A stretch of DNA of 64,000 nucleotides, from NCBI GenBank assembly GCA_024226515.1, contig JAAELQ010000293.1, positions 1 to 64,000 on the forward strand, given 5' to 3'. A program made the position numbers and the translations under genes. The DNA is from a bacterium (GTDB lineage: Bacteria; Acidobacteriota; Polarisedimenticolia; Polarisedimenticolales; Polarisedimenticolaceae). The notes beneath the pieces were generated by a model that had not been told where the DNA came from, did no database searches, and saw nothing but the letters and a program-made list of their open reading frames with translations. Within the stretch, counting starts at the first letter, position 1, and the number at the start of each line of letters is the position of its first letter. Positions 56,106-64,000 of this stretch are shown piece by piece.

Positions 56106-57368
56106 ATGGCGGACAAGGCAAAAGAGATGCCGCGGACCCTGAAGGGGTTTCGCGATTTTCTTCCCGCGGACAAGGCCGCACGCGACTTTCTGGAACAGCG
56201 CGTGGTCGCGGTCTTCGAACGCTTCGGCTTCCAGCCGGTCGAGACGCCCACCCTCGAGTACGCCTCGTTGATCATGGGCAAGTACGGCGAGGACGCCGAC
56301 CGTTTGGTGTACTCGTTCGAGGACCGTGGCGGCCGCCGCGTCGCTCTGCCGTACGACCAGACCGTGCCCAGCGCGCGCGTGCTGGCCCAACACCGACGCG
56401 ACCTCCCGAGGTACTTCCGTCGATACGCCATTCGCAACGTCTTCCGCGCCGAGAATCCGCAACGCGGCCGCTACCGCGAGTTCAAGCAGTGCGACATCGA
56501 CATCTTCGGCAGCCGCTCGCCGTTGTCCGACGCCGAGATCGTCGCCTGCACCTACTTCTCGTTCGCCGAGGTCGGGTTCCGTGACGCGCGAGTGCGCATC
56601 AACGACCGGCGCGCGCTGGTCGAGGCGCTCGAGCCGTTCGCCACGCCGGACGTCGACGTGTTCTCGGTCATCCGTTCGATCGACAAGCTGGACAAGATCG
56701 ACGCCGACGGTGTCGTGAAGGAGCTGGCGTCGAAGGGGCTCGACGAGGCGCAGGCACGGCGCGCGCTGGACACCGTCTCCGCCCTCGAGCCGTCGGAGAA
56801 CCTCGCCGCGGTCCTCGGCGCCGTACGCGCGCTCGGCGTCCCCGACGAGGCGATCGAGTTTTCCCCGATGCTGGCCCGCGGCCTCGACTACTACACCGGC
56901 GCCATCTTCGAGGTCACGGTGCCCAGCTTCGCCTCGGGCTCGCTCGCCGGTGGCGGCCGTTACGACGAGCTGATCGAGCAGCTCGGCGGGCCCGAGACCC
57001 CGGCCGTCGGCATCGCTTTCGGCTTCGACCGCATGGTCGAGGCGGCGACGCAGCTGAATCTGCTGCCGGAGGCGCTGGGCGGCACGGACGTGCTGGTCGC
57101 GATCTTCGGTGAGGACACGCTGGACGCATCGCTGGCCGCCGCGGCGCGGCTGCGCGCGGCCGGACTGCGCTGCGAGGTCTATCCGGCGACGGACAAGATG
57201 GGCAAGCAGTTCAAGCTGGCCGACCAGAAACGGATCCCGCTGGTCGTCGTCATCGGCCCCGACGAAGCGGCGCAGAACAGCGCCACGCTGCGCGACATGC
57301 GCGGCGGCGAGCAGTCCGTCGTCGCGATCGACGAGCTGGTCGGCGCCGTCAAACAGCGTCTCGGTTGA
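56106..57368 (+). CDS. hisS: Histidyl-tRNA synthetase
   Basis: A 420-residue class II aminoacyl-tRNA synthetase that charges tRNA-His. LKGFRDFLPADKAARDFLE opens the catalytic domain, and YAIRNVFRAENPQRGRYREF carries motif 2. CDIDIFGSRSPLSDAEIVA and ARGLDYYTGAIFEV (the two histidine-binding segments) and GIAFGFDRMVEA (motif 3 Arg) follow. The C-terminal about 90 residues form the anticodon-binding domain (DVLVAIFGEDTLDASLAAAARL, YPATDKMGKQFKLADQKRIP). ATG 56106 is the first in frame; a ribosome site is not obvious in the 66 bases after the divergent dioxygenase start. Convergent with the BNR protein gene, three bases apart. Confidence 0.95.
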   Translation: MADKAKEMPRTLKGFRDFLPADKAARDFLEQRVVAVFERFGFQPVETPTLEYASLIMGKYGEDADRLVYSFEDRGGRRVALPYDQTVPSARVLAQHRRDLPRYFRRYAIRNVFRAENPQRGRYREFKQCDIDIFGSRSPLSDAEIVACTYFSFAEVGFRDARVRINDRRALVEALEPFATPDVDVFSVIRSIDKLDKIDADGVVKELASKGLDEAQARRALDTVSALEPSENLAAVLGAVRALGVPDEAIEFSPMLARGLDYYTGAIFEVTVPSFASGSLAGGGRYDELIEQLGGPETPAVGIAFGFDRMVEAATQLNLLPEALGGTDVLVAIFGEDTLDASLAAAARLRAAGLRCEVYPATDKMGKQFKLADQKRIPLVVVIGPDEAAQNSATLRDMRGGEQSVVAIDELVGAVKQRLG

Positions 57369-57371
57369 GCG

Positions 57372-60300
57372 CTACTCCATCGTCCAGCGCGGCACGCGAC
57401 CCGGCGTCCACGGACCGCCCGCCGCCTCCAGCGCAGCCTCGAGCCCGGCCAGGTCGGCCTCGATCAAGCGCTGCAGATCGGTCAGCACGACGGCGAACGC
57501 CTTGCCCGCGATCTCGTATGCGTCGTTGTTCGTCTTCGTCGGCGGCGAGCTCGAGGTCCACTGGCTGCTGACGATGCGCGAGACGCGCTGGACGATCGAG
57601 CGCTCGGTCGGAACGTTGCGGCTACTGCGCGTGCGGTCGCCCGACAGTTCGGCGCGGATCTCCCGCAGTCTGGCCTCGATCCCGCGCAGGGTATCGGCCA
57701 TCTTCGGGTTCGCACCCGGCGTGTCGAAGATCGCGCGCTCGAGATGCTCGATGCGCGTCTGCGCCTCGGACACCGAGCGGGTCGCGCCGAGCACGGCCCG
57801 CTGCAGGCGCGCCGTCTTGCGCTGGAACTCGAGCAACGCCCGGCCGTCCGCGGCGACCAGCGACGCCAGGCCCAGCGGCTTGGTCACGACAGGCTGCGGC
57901 TCGGACAGCGTTGTCTCCTCACCGTCGACGATGCTGGACAGGCCGACCGTGTACGTCCCCGGTACGACCATCGGCCCACGGGGCGGATCCGAGAACGGGT
58001 TCTCCGGCGGCGGGGTCAACCGGGTCGGCCGCGAGTCGGGAAAGCGCAGATCCCACGCCACGCGGTGCAGGCCCTGGCCCACCGGCCCGTTCTGGCGCCG
58101 CACGACATGGCCGTCCGCGTCGCGCACGGTCAACACGACCTGCGGGTCCCTCTCGCTCTCCTCGAGACGCAGGTCGTCCAGCGACGGATACTCGTACGGC
58201 TCCTCGGCCTCCTCGCGCTCCTTCTCGCGCTCCTTGCGCGTCTCCGCGCGCGTCTTCAACCCGTCTTTCAGGTAATAGGTGAACACCGAGCCGAACGGCG
58301 GGTTGTCGGCCGCGAAGTAGTTGTCGCCCTGGAACGACTTGGCGCGCAGCCCGAGCGGAGCCGCCTCCATGTACATCCAGGCGTCCTTGACCGGGAACAG
58401 CACGGCGTCGCTCTCCAGCAGTTCCTCATCCACGCGGCGCAGCGGCGTGTAGTCGTCGAGGATGTAGATGCCGCGCCCGAACGTGCCGACGACGAGATCG
58501 TTCTCGCGCCGCTGGATCTCCAGGTCGCGCACCGCGACGACCGGGATGCCGCCCTTCAGCTGGACCCACCTGTCTCCCCCGTCCACGGTGAAGAAGACGC
58601 CGAACTCGGTACCGGCGAACAGCAGCTCCGGGCGTTCGTGATCCTCGACGATGGTGTAGGTCGACCCGCGTCCGGGGAGGTCGCCCGCGATCGAGCGCCA
58701 GCTCGCACCGCGATCGGTGCTGCGCATCAGGTACGGCTCGAAGTCGCCGTCCTTGTGGTTGTCGAACGCGGCGTAGACCGTGTCGGCGTCGTGCGACGAC
58801 GCCTGCACGTCGGCCACGTAGCTCAGTTCCGGAACCCCGGAGACGACGTCGACCTTGCGCCATTCGCCCGTCTCGGGCTCCAGCACCTGGATCACCCCGT
58901 CGTCCGTACCGATGTAGAGCAGGCCCTCGACCAGCTCGGACTCGGACATGGCGACGATGTTGCCGTAGGGCGACGTCGAGTCGCTCTTGGCCACGGCGTC
59001 GACCTTCTGCACGCGGCCCATGATCTGGAGCTGGTTGCGATCGAGCTGCCGCGTCAGGTCGCCGCTGATCGGGCGCCACGCGTTGCCGCGGTCGTCGCTG
59101 CGGAACACGCGCTGCGCCGCATAGTACAGGCGACTCCCGCTGTGCGGGCTGATGATCAGCGCGGAGTCCCAGTTCCAGCGCAGCGGCTCCTCGCCCGGCC
59201 CGGCCTGGGGCTGAATGTCGATCAACTCGCCGCTGCGGCGGTCGTAACGCGCGAGGCCGGCGTACTGGTACTGCGAGTAGACGATGTCCGGGTTGTCCGG
59301 ATCGATCTGCGGCTCGAAGCCGTCGCCGCCGAGCGTGACGAACCAGTCGCGGTTCAGGATCCCGTTGACCGTGTTGGTGCGCGACGGCCCGCCCAGCGTG
59401 AAGTTGTCCTGCGTTCCTCCGTAGACGTTGTAGAACGGGAAGTCGTTGTCGGGTTGGATCTTGTAGAACTGCGTCACCGGGAGATTGGCCTTGTAGTGCC
59501 AGTTGGCGCCGCGGTCCCAGCTCTCGTAGACGCCCCCGTCGCAGCCGCCGATCAGGTGCTGCGTGTTCTCGGGGTCGATCCACAGCGCGTGATCGTCGAC
59601 GTGCTTGGAGCGGTTGCCGACGCGGTTGAAGCTCTTACCGCCGTCCTCGGTGACCATCATCCACGTGTCGAGCGAGTAGACGCGGTCGGGGTTCTTCGGG
59701 TCGGCCACGATCTCCTGGTAGTACTGCGGGCTGCCCGCGACATAGTCGCTCATCTTCTTCCAGTTGCCGCCGGCGTCCGTGGAGCGGAAGAACCCGCCCT
59801 CGTCTCCCTCGGCCTCGACGATCGCGTAGACGGTGTCGGGCCGCGCCGGCGAGAGCGCCAGGCCGATGCGACCCAGGTCGACCGAAGGCAGGCCGTTCTC
59901 GAGCTTGTTCCAGCTCGCGCCGCCGTCGGTCGTCTTGTAGATCGCCGACCCCGGCCCGCCGTTGATCAGCGTCCACACCTTGCGCGCGCGCTGGTAGGCC
60001 GCCGCGTAGATCACGTCGGGGTTTCGCGGGTCGAGAACGAAGTCCGTGACGCCCGTGTGCTCGTCGATCTCGAGCGACAGCTCCCACGTCTCGCCGCCGT
60101 CGATCGACTTGTAGAGGCCGCGATCGCCGCCCGAGCGCCACAGCGGACCCTGCGCCGCGACCCAGACGATGTTCGACTGCCCCGGGGCGACCACGATCTT
60201 GCCGATGTGCTCGGATTCCTCGAGGCCCACCTTCTTCCACGTCGTCCCACCGTCAGTGGAGCGGTAGACGCCGTCACCGTACGAAACGCTGCGCTGGCTG

Positions 60301-60677
60301 TTGTTCTCGCCGGTGCCGACCCAGACGTTGAGCGGGTTGCCGGGGTCGATCGCCACGCAACCGATGGAGTACGAGCCCTGCTTGTCGAAGACGGGCGTCC
60401 AGGTGTTCGCCGCGTTCGTCGTCTTCCACACGCCACCCGATGCCGCGGCGACGAACCACTGCGGCGGATCGGTCGGATGCACCGCGATGTCGCCGATGCG
60501 CCCCGACGTCAGCGCCGGGCCGATCTCCCGCAGCTTCAGTCCGGAGAAGGTCGCGGAGGCCAGCGGCCCCTTGTCCTCCTCGGCTTTCTTTTCGGGTTTG
60601 TTCTTCTTCGCCAGCGCCGGCCCTTCGGCCAGCAGCATGATCAGAGACAGGAACAGCACCGCGGTGCGTGCGCGCAT
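57372..60677 (-). CDS. Large secreted VPS10/BNR-repeat protein
   Basis: A 1101-residue exported protein. The signal peptide (TAVLFLSLIMLLAEGPALA) is followed by a Lys/Glu-rich linker and a double beta-propeller of sortilin/BNR type. Asp-box repeats include STDGGTTWKKV, SIDGGETWELS, STDAGGNWKK, RSDDRGNAWRP and STDRGASWRS. Opening segments such as GLKLREIGPALTSGRIGDIA and SGGVWKTTNAANTW are typical of a conserved Acidobacteriota/Bacteroidota family often annotated as glycosyl hydrolase, with no demonstrated activity. From about residue 740 comes an Ig-like domain (VVLTVRDADGHVVRRQNGPV) and then a helical C terminus. Start 60677 (second ATG) is preferred because GGGAGGGG abuts the first ATG at 60683. 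Confidence 0.88.
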   Translation of the reverse strand: MRARTAVLFLSLIMLLAEGPALAKKNKPEKKAEEDKGPLASATFSGLKLREIGPALTSGRIGDIAVHPTDPPQWFVAAASGGVWKTTNAANTWTPVFDKQGSYSIGCVAIDPGNPLNVWVGTGENNSQRSVSYGDGVYRSTDGGTTWKKVGLEESEHIGKIVVAPGQSNIVWVAAQGPLWRSGGDRGLYKSIDGGETWELSLEIDEHTGVTDFVLDPRNPDVIYAAAYQRARKVWTLINGGPGSAIYKTTDGGASWNKLENGLPSVDLGRIGLALSPARPDTVYAIVEAEGDEGGFFRSTDAGGNWKKMSDYVAGSPQYYQEIVADPKNPDRVYSLDTWMMVTEDGGKSFNRVGNRSKHVDDHALWIDPENTQHLIGGCDGGVYESWDRGANWHYKANLPVTQFYKIQPDNDFPFYNVYGGTQDNFTLGGPSRTNTVNGILNRDWFVTLGGDGFEPQIDPDNPDIVYSQYQYAGLARYDRRSGELIDIQPQAGPGEEPLRWNWDSALIISPHSGSRLYYAAQRVFRSDDRGNAWRPISGDLTRQLDRNQLQIMGRVQKVDAVAKSDSTSPYGNIVAMSESELVEGLLYIGTDDGVIQVLEPETGEWRKVDVVSGVPELSYVADVQASSHDADTVYAAFDNHKDGDFEPYLMRSTDRGASWRSIAGDLPGRGSTYTIVEDHERPELLFAGTEFGVFFTVDGGDRWVQLKGGIPVVAVRDLEIQRRENDLVVGTFGRGIYILDDYTPLRRVDEELLESDAVLFPVKDAWMYMEAAPLGLRAKSFQGDNYFAADNPPFGSVFTYYLKDGLKTRAETRKEREKEREEAEEPYEYPSLDDLRLEESERDPQVVLTVRDADGHVVRRQNGPVGQGLHRVAWDLRFPDSRPTRLTPPPENPFSDPPRGPMVVPGTYTVGLSSIVDGEETTLSEPQPVVTKPLGLASLVAADGRALLEFQRKTARLQRAVLGATRSVSEAQTRIEHLERAIFDTPGANPKMADTLRGIEARLREIRAELSGDRTRSSRNVPTERSIVQRVSRIVSSQWTSSSPPTKTNNDAYEIAGKAFAVVLTDLQRLIEADLAGLEAALEAAGGPWTPGRVPRWTME

Positions 60678-60683
60678 CGTCAT

Positions 60684-60691
60684 CCCCTCCC
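60684..60691 (-). promoter_or_regulatory. GGGAGGGG site favouring ATG 60677
   Basis: The site touches the ATG at 60683 and lies six bases before the in-frame ATG at 60677, which is therefore the better-spaced start. Confidence 0.55.
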
Positions 60692-60810
60692 GGTCGTGTT
60701 CAAGATCGTGGCGGGATCTTATCAGCCGGAAACGGAGACGCGCCGCGGCACGCAGGCGGGTGCTTACGGAAGGCGTGTCGGATTGTCGGTGTGGGGGTTT
60801 CTCCGGAGGG

Positions 60811-61053
60811 TCAGCGAACGACGTCCTTGAGACGCAGCCCCTGGTCGTGCAGGAACTTCACGAAGCCCTTCTTCGTCACCGTGCGCAGCGCCCGGGTCGA
60901 GAGCTTTACGCGAATGGTGCGGCCGAGCTCGGGGACGTAGATCCGCTTGGTCTGGAGGTTGGGCAACTGGCGCATCCGGGTCTTGCGGTGCGAGTGGGAA
61001 ACCCGGTTTCCGGACATCGGGCCCACGCCTGTCAAACTGCACTTCCGCGCCAT
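60811..61053 (-). CDS. rpmB: 50S ribosomal protein L28
   Basis: An 80-residue ribosomal protein of the large subunit, full length. It begins MARKCSLTGVGPMSGNRVSH and continues RKTRMRQLPNLQTKRIYVPE, then STRALRTVTKKGF, all standard L28 blocks. The CxxC zinc ribbon of some L28 proteins is absent, as only one Cys remains near the N terminus. GAGGTGAGG precedes ATG 61053; the GTG at 61062 lies inside the ribosome site. Monocistronic, with 154 bases to the upstream gene. Confidence 0.95.
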   Translation of the reverse strand: MARKCSLTGVGPMSGNRVSHSHRKTRMRQLPNLQTKRIYVPELGRTIRVKLSTRALRTVTKKGFVKFLHDQGLRLKDVVR

Positions 61054-61207
61054 GTTCCTCACCTCTCGCCGGCCTGTCGTGAAAAGCGGGGGGATTCCCC
61101 CGAGCCGTGCAGCGGCAAATTCTAGGGATTCCGGCCCCGAACGTCAACGCCGCGGGCCACGGGCACCCCAACTCGTTGACAGGGAGGAACTTAAGTCCAC
61201 CCTTGGA

Positions 61208-61423
61208 CTAGAACAGGGTGTAGATGAAGGGCGCCGCCGCGCCGCCGCCGAACAGGACCAGCAGGCCCACCAGCAGCAACGTGATGATGATCGGCGTCAG
61301 CCACCACTTCTTGTTCTGCTTCAGGAAGTCCCAGAACTCACGGACAATCCCGCCCGAGGGGCGCTCGGCCTCCTCGGCGAAGCCGTCGGCGTCGGGTCGA
61401 GGCTCTTTGCGGGGGTCGCTCAT
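61208..61423 (-). CDS. DUF5989 family single-pass membrane protein
   Basis: A 71-residue protein. The soluble N terminus is acidic. Then comes EFWDFLKQNKKWWLTPIIIT with a single hydrophobic helix and the hallmark ending GGGAAAPFIYTLF. This is the DUF5989 pattern, small proteins usually encoded beside SxtJ and a carbamoyltransferase. The start ATG 61423 has GGAG about nine bases upstream; an ATG at 61438 directly abuts the SxtJ stop but lacks a ribosome site. A small inverted repeat (AGTCCA/TGGACT) follows the stop and could be a weak terminator. Probably a membrane partner of the other two proteins; function unknown. Confidence 0.85.
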   Translation of the reverse strand: MSDPRKEPRPDADGFAEEAERPSGGIVREFWDFLKQNKKWWLTPIIITLLLVGLLVLFGGGAAAPFIYTLF

Positions 61424-61438
61424 CACCAACCGCTCCAT

Positions 61439-61996
61439 TCAGAACTGGCGGAAGTAGCTCGATCGGTCGCTGCGCGAGCTGCGTTCGATCCAGTATGTCG
61501 AGGCCTCCGGATCCAGGCCGCGCGTCATCGGGTCGCGCCCCGCGACCCGCAGCAGCAGCCCGATCGGGGTCAACACCGCGAAGTATACCAGCGCGAGGAT
61601 CACGTTGGAGATCGTCCAGCCGATGGGCAGCGCCGCCAGCATCCAGCCGACGTACAGGGTGCGTCCCAGCGACGGAGCCGCCCAGATCGCCATGGCGCCC
61701 AGCGCACCGACGATCCCCACCGCGGTCGTCACGGTTGCCGCCTCGACGCCGAGGCGCGACGCCCCGCCGCACAATCCGAACAGCGCGGGCAACAAGACGC
61801 CGAGCAGCTGCGACGGCCTGTCCTGGGAGTTGAACGCCAGGCTCGCGAGCCAGGCCACACCGAGGATCGTCGCCGCGCCGAGCAGCGCCTCGGGCCGGAA
61901 CCAGGACAGCGCGCCCACGAGTCCGAAGAACAACAGCCACAGCAACCCGAAGATGCGGATCTCTCGCGGAGAGGGATTGCGGTTCACGGTGATCAT
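61439..61996 (-). CDS. SxtJ family membrane protein
   Basis: A 185-residue integral membrane protein with about five hydrophobic segments (IFGLLWLLFFGLVGALSWF; AATILGVAWLASLAF; LLGVLLPALFGLCGG; TAVGIVGALGAMAIW; GWTISNVILALVYFAVLTPI). The C-terminal signature LYVGWMLAALPIGWTISN, then TPIGLLLRVAGRDPMTR and STYWIER, matches SxtJ, a protein named from saxitoxin clusters but widespread next to NodU/CmcH carbamoyltransferases. It follows the carbamoyltransferase gene by seven bases and is directly adjacent to the DUF5989 gene, so the three form one operon. Biochemical role not established. Confidence 0.87.
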   Translation of the reverse strand: MITVNRNPSPREIRIFGLLWLLFFGLVGALSWFRPEALLGAATILGVAWLASLAFNSQDRPSQLLGVLLPALFGLCGGASRLGVEAATVTTAVGIVGALGAMAIWAAPSLGRTLYVGWMLAALPIGWTISNVILALVYFAVLTPIGLLLRVAGRDPMTRGLDPEASTYWIERSSRSDRSSYFRQF

Positions 61997-62003
61997 GGCG
62001 TCC

Positions 62004-63836
62004 TCAGTCGAGCGCGTACTGCGCCAGGTAGTCGTCGATCCGGTGTTCCCTGGCGTCGGGCTGCTCCTCCTTCAACAGGACGAAGTTCTCGATGACCAGC
62101 ACGTCCATGTTGGTCGCCATGAAACAACGGTAGGCCTGCTCGGGCGTGCAGACGATCGGCTCGCCGCGCACGTTGAAGCTGGTGTTGATCACCACCGGAC
62201 ACCCGGTCTTCTGCTCGAAGCTCTTGACCAGGTGGTGGTAGCGGCCGTGCCGCTCCTCGTCGATCGTCTGGATCCGCGCGGAGTAGTCGACGTGGGTCAC
62301 CGCCGGCACCTCGGAGCGCTTGGCTTTCAGCTTGTCCAGCCCGCTCAGCGCCTCCTGCGCACCGTTGGTCCGCACGCCGTCGGCGATGGGCGCGACGAGC
62401 AGCATGTAGGGACTGTCCTCGCCCGGCCGAGTCTGGAAGTAATCCGAGACGCGCTCGCGTAACACGCCGGGCGCAAAGGGCCGGAACGACTCGCGGAACT
62501 TGATCTTCAGGTTCATCACGGACTGCATTTTCTCGCTGCGCGCGTCGCCGAGAATGCTGCGGCTGCCCAGCGCGCGTGGACCGAACTCCATCCGGCCCTG
62601 CATCCAACCCACGACCTTCTCCGAGGCCAGCTGCTCCGCGGCGAAATCGCACAGGGCGTCGTCGGTCTCGAAGTGCCGGTAGCGAGCACTCTGACCGTCG
62701 AGGAAGGTGCGGATCTCCGCCTCGCCGAAGCGCGGGCCGAGCAACGACCCGTGCTGCGAATCGCTCGTTCCGGCGCTGCGCGGCTTGTCGAGCAACTGGT
62801 GCCAGATGAACAGCGCCACACCCAGCGCGCCGCCGGCGTCCCCGGCCGCGGGCTGAATCCACACGTTGTCGAACGGGCCCTCGCGCAGGATCTTGCCGTT
62901 GCCGACGCAGTTCAGCGCCACACCGCCGGCCAGGCACAGGTCCTTCATGCCGGTCACGCGCTGCACGTGCCGCGCACAGCGCAACATGATCTCTTCCGTG
63001 ACGTGCTGGATCGACGCGGCGAGGTCCATCTCGCGCTGGGTGATCTCCGACTCCGGCTTGCGCGCGGGGCCGTCGAACAGGCGCGCGAACTTGTCGTTCG
63101 TCATCGTCAGACCCTGGCAGTAGTTGAAGTACGACATGTCCAGGCGGAACGAGCCGTCGTCCTTCAGGTCGAGCAGGTGTTCGACGATGCGCTCGGCGTA
63201 GATCGGCTCGCCGTAGGGCGCCAGCCCCATCAGCTTGTACTCGCCCGAGTTGACGCGGAAGCCGGTGAAGTAGGTGAACGCGGAGTAGAGCAGGCCCAGC
63301 GAGTGCGGAAAGTGCAGCTCGTGCGTGAGCTCGATGCGGTTGCCGCGGCCGGTGCCGAAGCTGGCCGTGGCCCACTCCCCCACGCCGTCGAGGGTCAGGA
63401 TCGCCGCCTCGTCGAACGGCGACGGGAAGAACGCGCTGGCCGCGTGCGACTCGTGGTGCTCGGCGAAGACGTAGCGCTTCTTGAACCGCCCATCGAGACC
63501 TCGGTTCATCTCGCGCGGCAGGTGCAGCTTCTGGCGCAGCCAGAGCGGCATGGCCTTGGCGAACGAGCGGAAGCCGGCCGGGGCGTACGCCAGGTAGGTC
63601 TCGAGCAGCCGCTCGAACTTGAGCAGCGGCTTGTCGTAGAAGCCGACGTAGTCCAGTTGCTCCGGCGTCAGCCCCGCCTCGTCGAGGCAGTAGCGGATCG
63701 CGTGCGCGGGGAACTCGAAGTCGTGCTTCTTGCGGGTGAAGCGCTCCTCCTGCGCCGCGGCCACGATCTCGCCGTCGACGATCAGCGCAGCGGCCGAGTC
63801 GTGATAGAACGCCGAGATTCCGAGAATCGAGCTCAT
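62004..63836 (-). CDS. Carbamoyltransferase (NodU/CmcH/TobZ family)
   Basis: A 610-residue O-carbamoyltransferase that uses carbamoyl phosphate and ATP to carbamoylate a sugar or natural-product hydroxyl. The N-terminal Kae1-like domain starts ILGISAFYHDSAAALIVDGE, continues EERFTRKKHDFEFP, and has FAEHHESHAASAFFPSPFDE with the metal-binding His residues. The C-terminal YrdC-like domain has GRMEFGPRALGSRSILGDAR and CPVVINTSFNVRGEPIVCTP. The length is typical. It leads the operon with SxtJ and DUF5989. The likely acceptor is a surface or secreted glycoconjugate, because no biosynthetic cluster is adjacent; this is inference. AGCTCATG context; a strong ribosome site is not visible. Confidence 0.92.
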   Translation of the reverse strand: MSSILGISAFYHDSAAALIVDGEIVAAAQEERFTRKKHDFEFPAHAIRYCLDEAGLTPEQLDYVGFYDKPLLKFERLLETYLAYAPAGFRSFAKAMPLWLRQKLHLPREMNRGLDGRFKKRYVFAEHHESHAASAFFPSPFDEAAILTLDGVGEWATASFGTGRGNRIELTHELHFPHSLGLLYSAFTYFTGFRVNSGEYKLMGLAPYGEPIYAERIVEHLLDLKDDGSFRLDMSYFNYCQGLTMTNDKFARLFDGPARKPESEITQREMDLAASIQHVTEEIMLRCARHVQRVTGMKDLCLAGGVALNCVGNGKILREGPFDNVWIQPAAGDAGGALGVALFIWHQLLDKPRSAGTSDSQHGSLLGPRFGEAEIRTFLDGQSARYRHFETDDALCDFAAEQLASEKVVGWMQGRMEFGPRALGSRSILGDARSEKMQSVMNLKIKFRESFRPFAPGVLRERVSDYFQTRPGEDSPYMLLVAPIADGVRTNGAQEALSGLDKLKAKRSEVPAVTHVDYSARIQTIDEERHGRYHHLVKSFEQKTGCPVVINTSFNVRGEPIVCTPEQAYRCFMATNMDVLVIENFVLLKEEQPDAREHRIDDYLAQYALD

Positions 63837-63926
63837 GTCAGGGGGTCCGCTCCGTTGGCGATCGTGTCCGTCTCGGGCGGTCGAATATATCGCCGTCCCG
63901 GACCGTTCACCAGCGCCACGCCGTAC

Positions 63927-64000
63927 TCACTCACGGGGCCGCGTACTCCGGTAGGCCGCGTAGCTGCGATAGACCGCCCGGACCAGCGCAACCGCGACGA
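63927..64000 (-). CDS. Possible C-terminal end of a gene running off the right edge
   Basis: The last 23 codons of an open frame entering from beyond 64000 on the minus strand and ending at TGA 63927-63929. The visible residues (VAVALVRAVYRSYAAY, then a basic tail) look like the amphipathic end of a glycosyltransferase or membrane-associated protein, but this is too short to assign. It would lie 90 bases upstream of the carbamoyltransferase in the same direction. Confidence 0.3.
   Translation of the reverse strand, partial: VAVALVRAVYRSYAAYRSTRPRE

Noticed and set aside
57744..60830. Very long antisense open frame (about 1028 codons) opposite the BNR protein gene
   Set aside because: Its translation is low-complexity Arg/Val/Asp-rich with no motifs, and the other strand encodes clear Asp-box repeats. 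Long shadows like this are expected in GC-rich DNA. The same applies to shadows at 9221-11143, 12661-14451, 1564-3189, 46909-48921 and 49217-50719.

Overview
The window is high-GC, gene-dense bacterial DNA that looks like an uncultured Gram-negative of the Acidobacteriota (Thermoanaerobaculia or Polarisedimenticolia type). That placement is an inference. It rests on a tripartite RND efflux operon with an outer-membrane factor, lipoproteins, many secreted proteins with thrombospondin type-3 (TSP3), FG-GAP and beta-helix repeats, a large VPS10/BNR-type protein, and a carbamoyltransferase/SxtJ/DUF5989 operon. No tRNA, rRNA, CRISPR array, integrase or transposase is visible.

Layout. 1-1240: a visibly AT-richer stretch with two small secreted proteins (one Pro/Glu-spaced and Cys-rich) and a hairpin, abutting a 5'-truncated FG-GAP gene. 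2157-5134: a PD40/TPR protein with one CxxCH motif, translationally coupled to a RidA-family gene. 5434-9594: beta-helix protein, PhyH-type dioxygenase, a methyltransferase with a signal peptide, and a PQQ-propeller lipoprotein. 9674-15573: two tandem paralogous CSLREA/choice-of-anchor-Q beta-helix proteins overlapping by ATGA, the second ending in TSP3 repeats. 15592-19476: mannose-1-phosphate guanylyltransferase, an interrupted beta-propeller gene, ABM monooxygenase, glyoxalase I and a DUF4328 membrane protein. 19541-24500: TSP3 protein, di-heme cytochrome with an IPTL-CTERM-like tail, M48 protease with TPRs, and a small membrane protein. 24554-27697: a sensor kinase split by TAG, a small secreted protein broken at a CTGG repeat, and a LolA-like protein. 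27781-35445: a secreted DSFFD-repeat protein, a putative HEYEH metallopeptidase with TSP3 repeats, an iron-sulfur membrane protein fused to TPRs, and a small basic protein. 35656-41778: a 60-residue peptide gene with a GG leader-like motif and a strong terminator, then the RND efflux operon. 41794-53767: a propeller-like hypothetical, a giant subtilase, a UvrD/Rep helicase, a SecA-like ATPase with a C-terminal membrane helix, a nitronate monooxygenase-like protein and a beta-CASP nuclease. 53785-63836: an OLD-family ATPase/TOPRIM protein, 3-hydroxyanthranilate dioxygenase, HisS, the VPS10/BNR protein, ribosomal protein L28 and the carbamoyltransferase operon.

The most striking theme is surface biology. 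At least four large secreted proteins (ending at 2136, 15573, 19541 and 42808) finish with the same kind of module of about 90 residues, of the form W...Y.VYRG...P..G..(Y/F)(Y/F)L(V/I)...G...R....C, which looks like a house C-terminal domain. Two of these proteins also share about 600 bp of related DNA in inverted orientation. Three genes are broken by three different lesions: TGA at 17722, TAG at 25184 and a +4 repeat at 26640. The best candidates for something undescribed are the left-edge Cys-rich peptide pair, the GG-leader-like peptide at 35656, the shared C-terminal module and the membrane-anchored SecA paralogue. No complete known defence or biosynthetic system was recognised.
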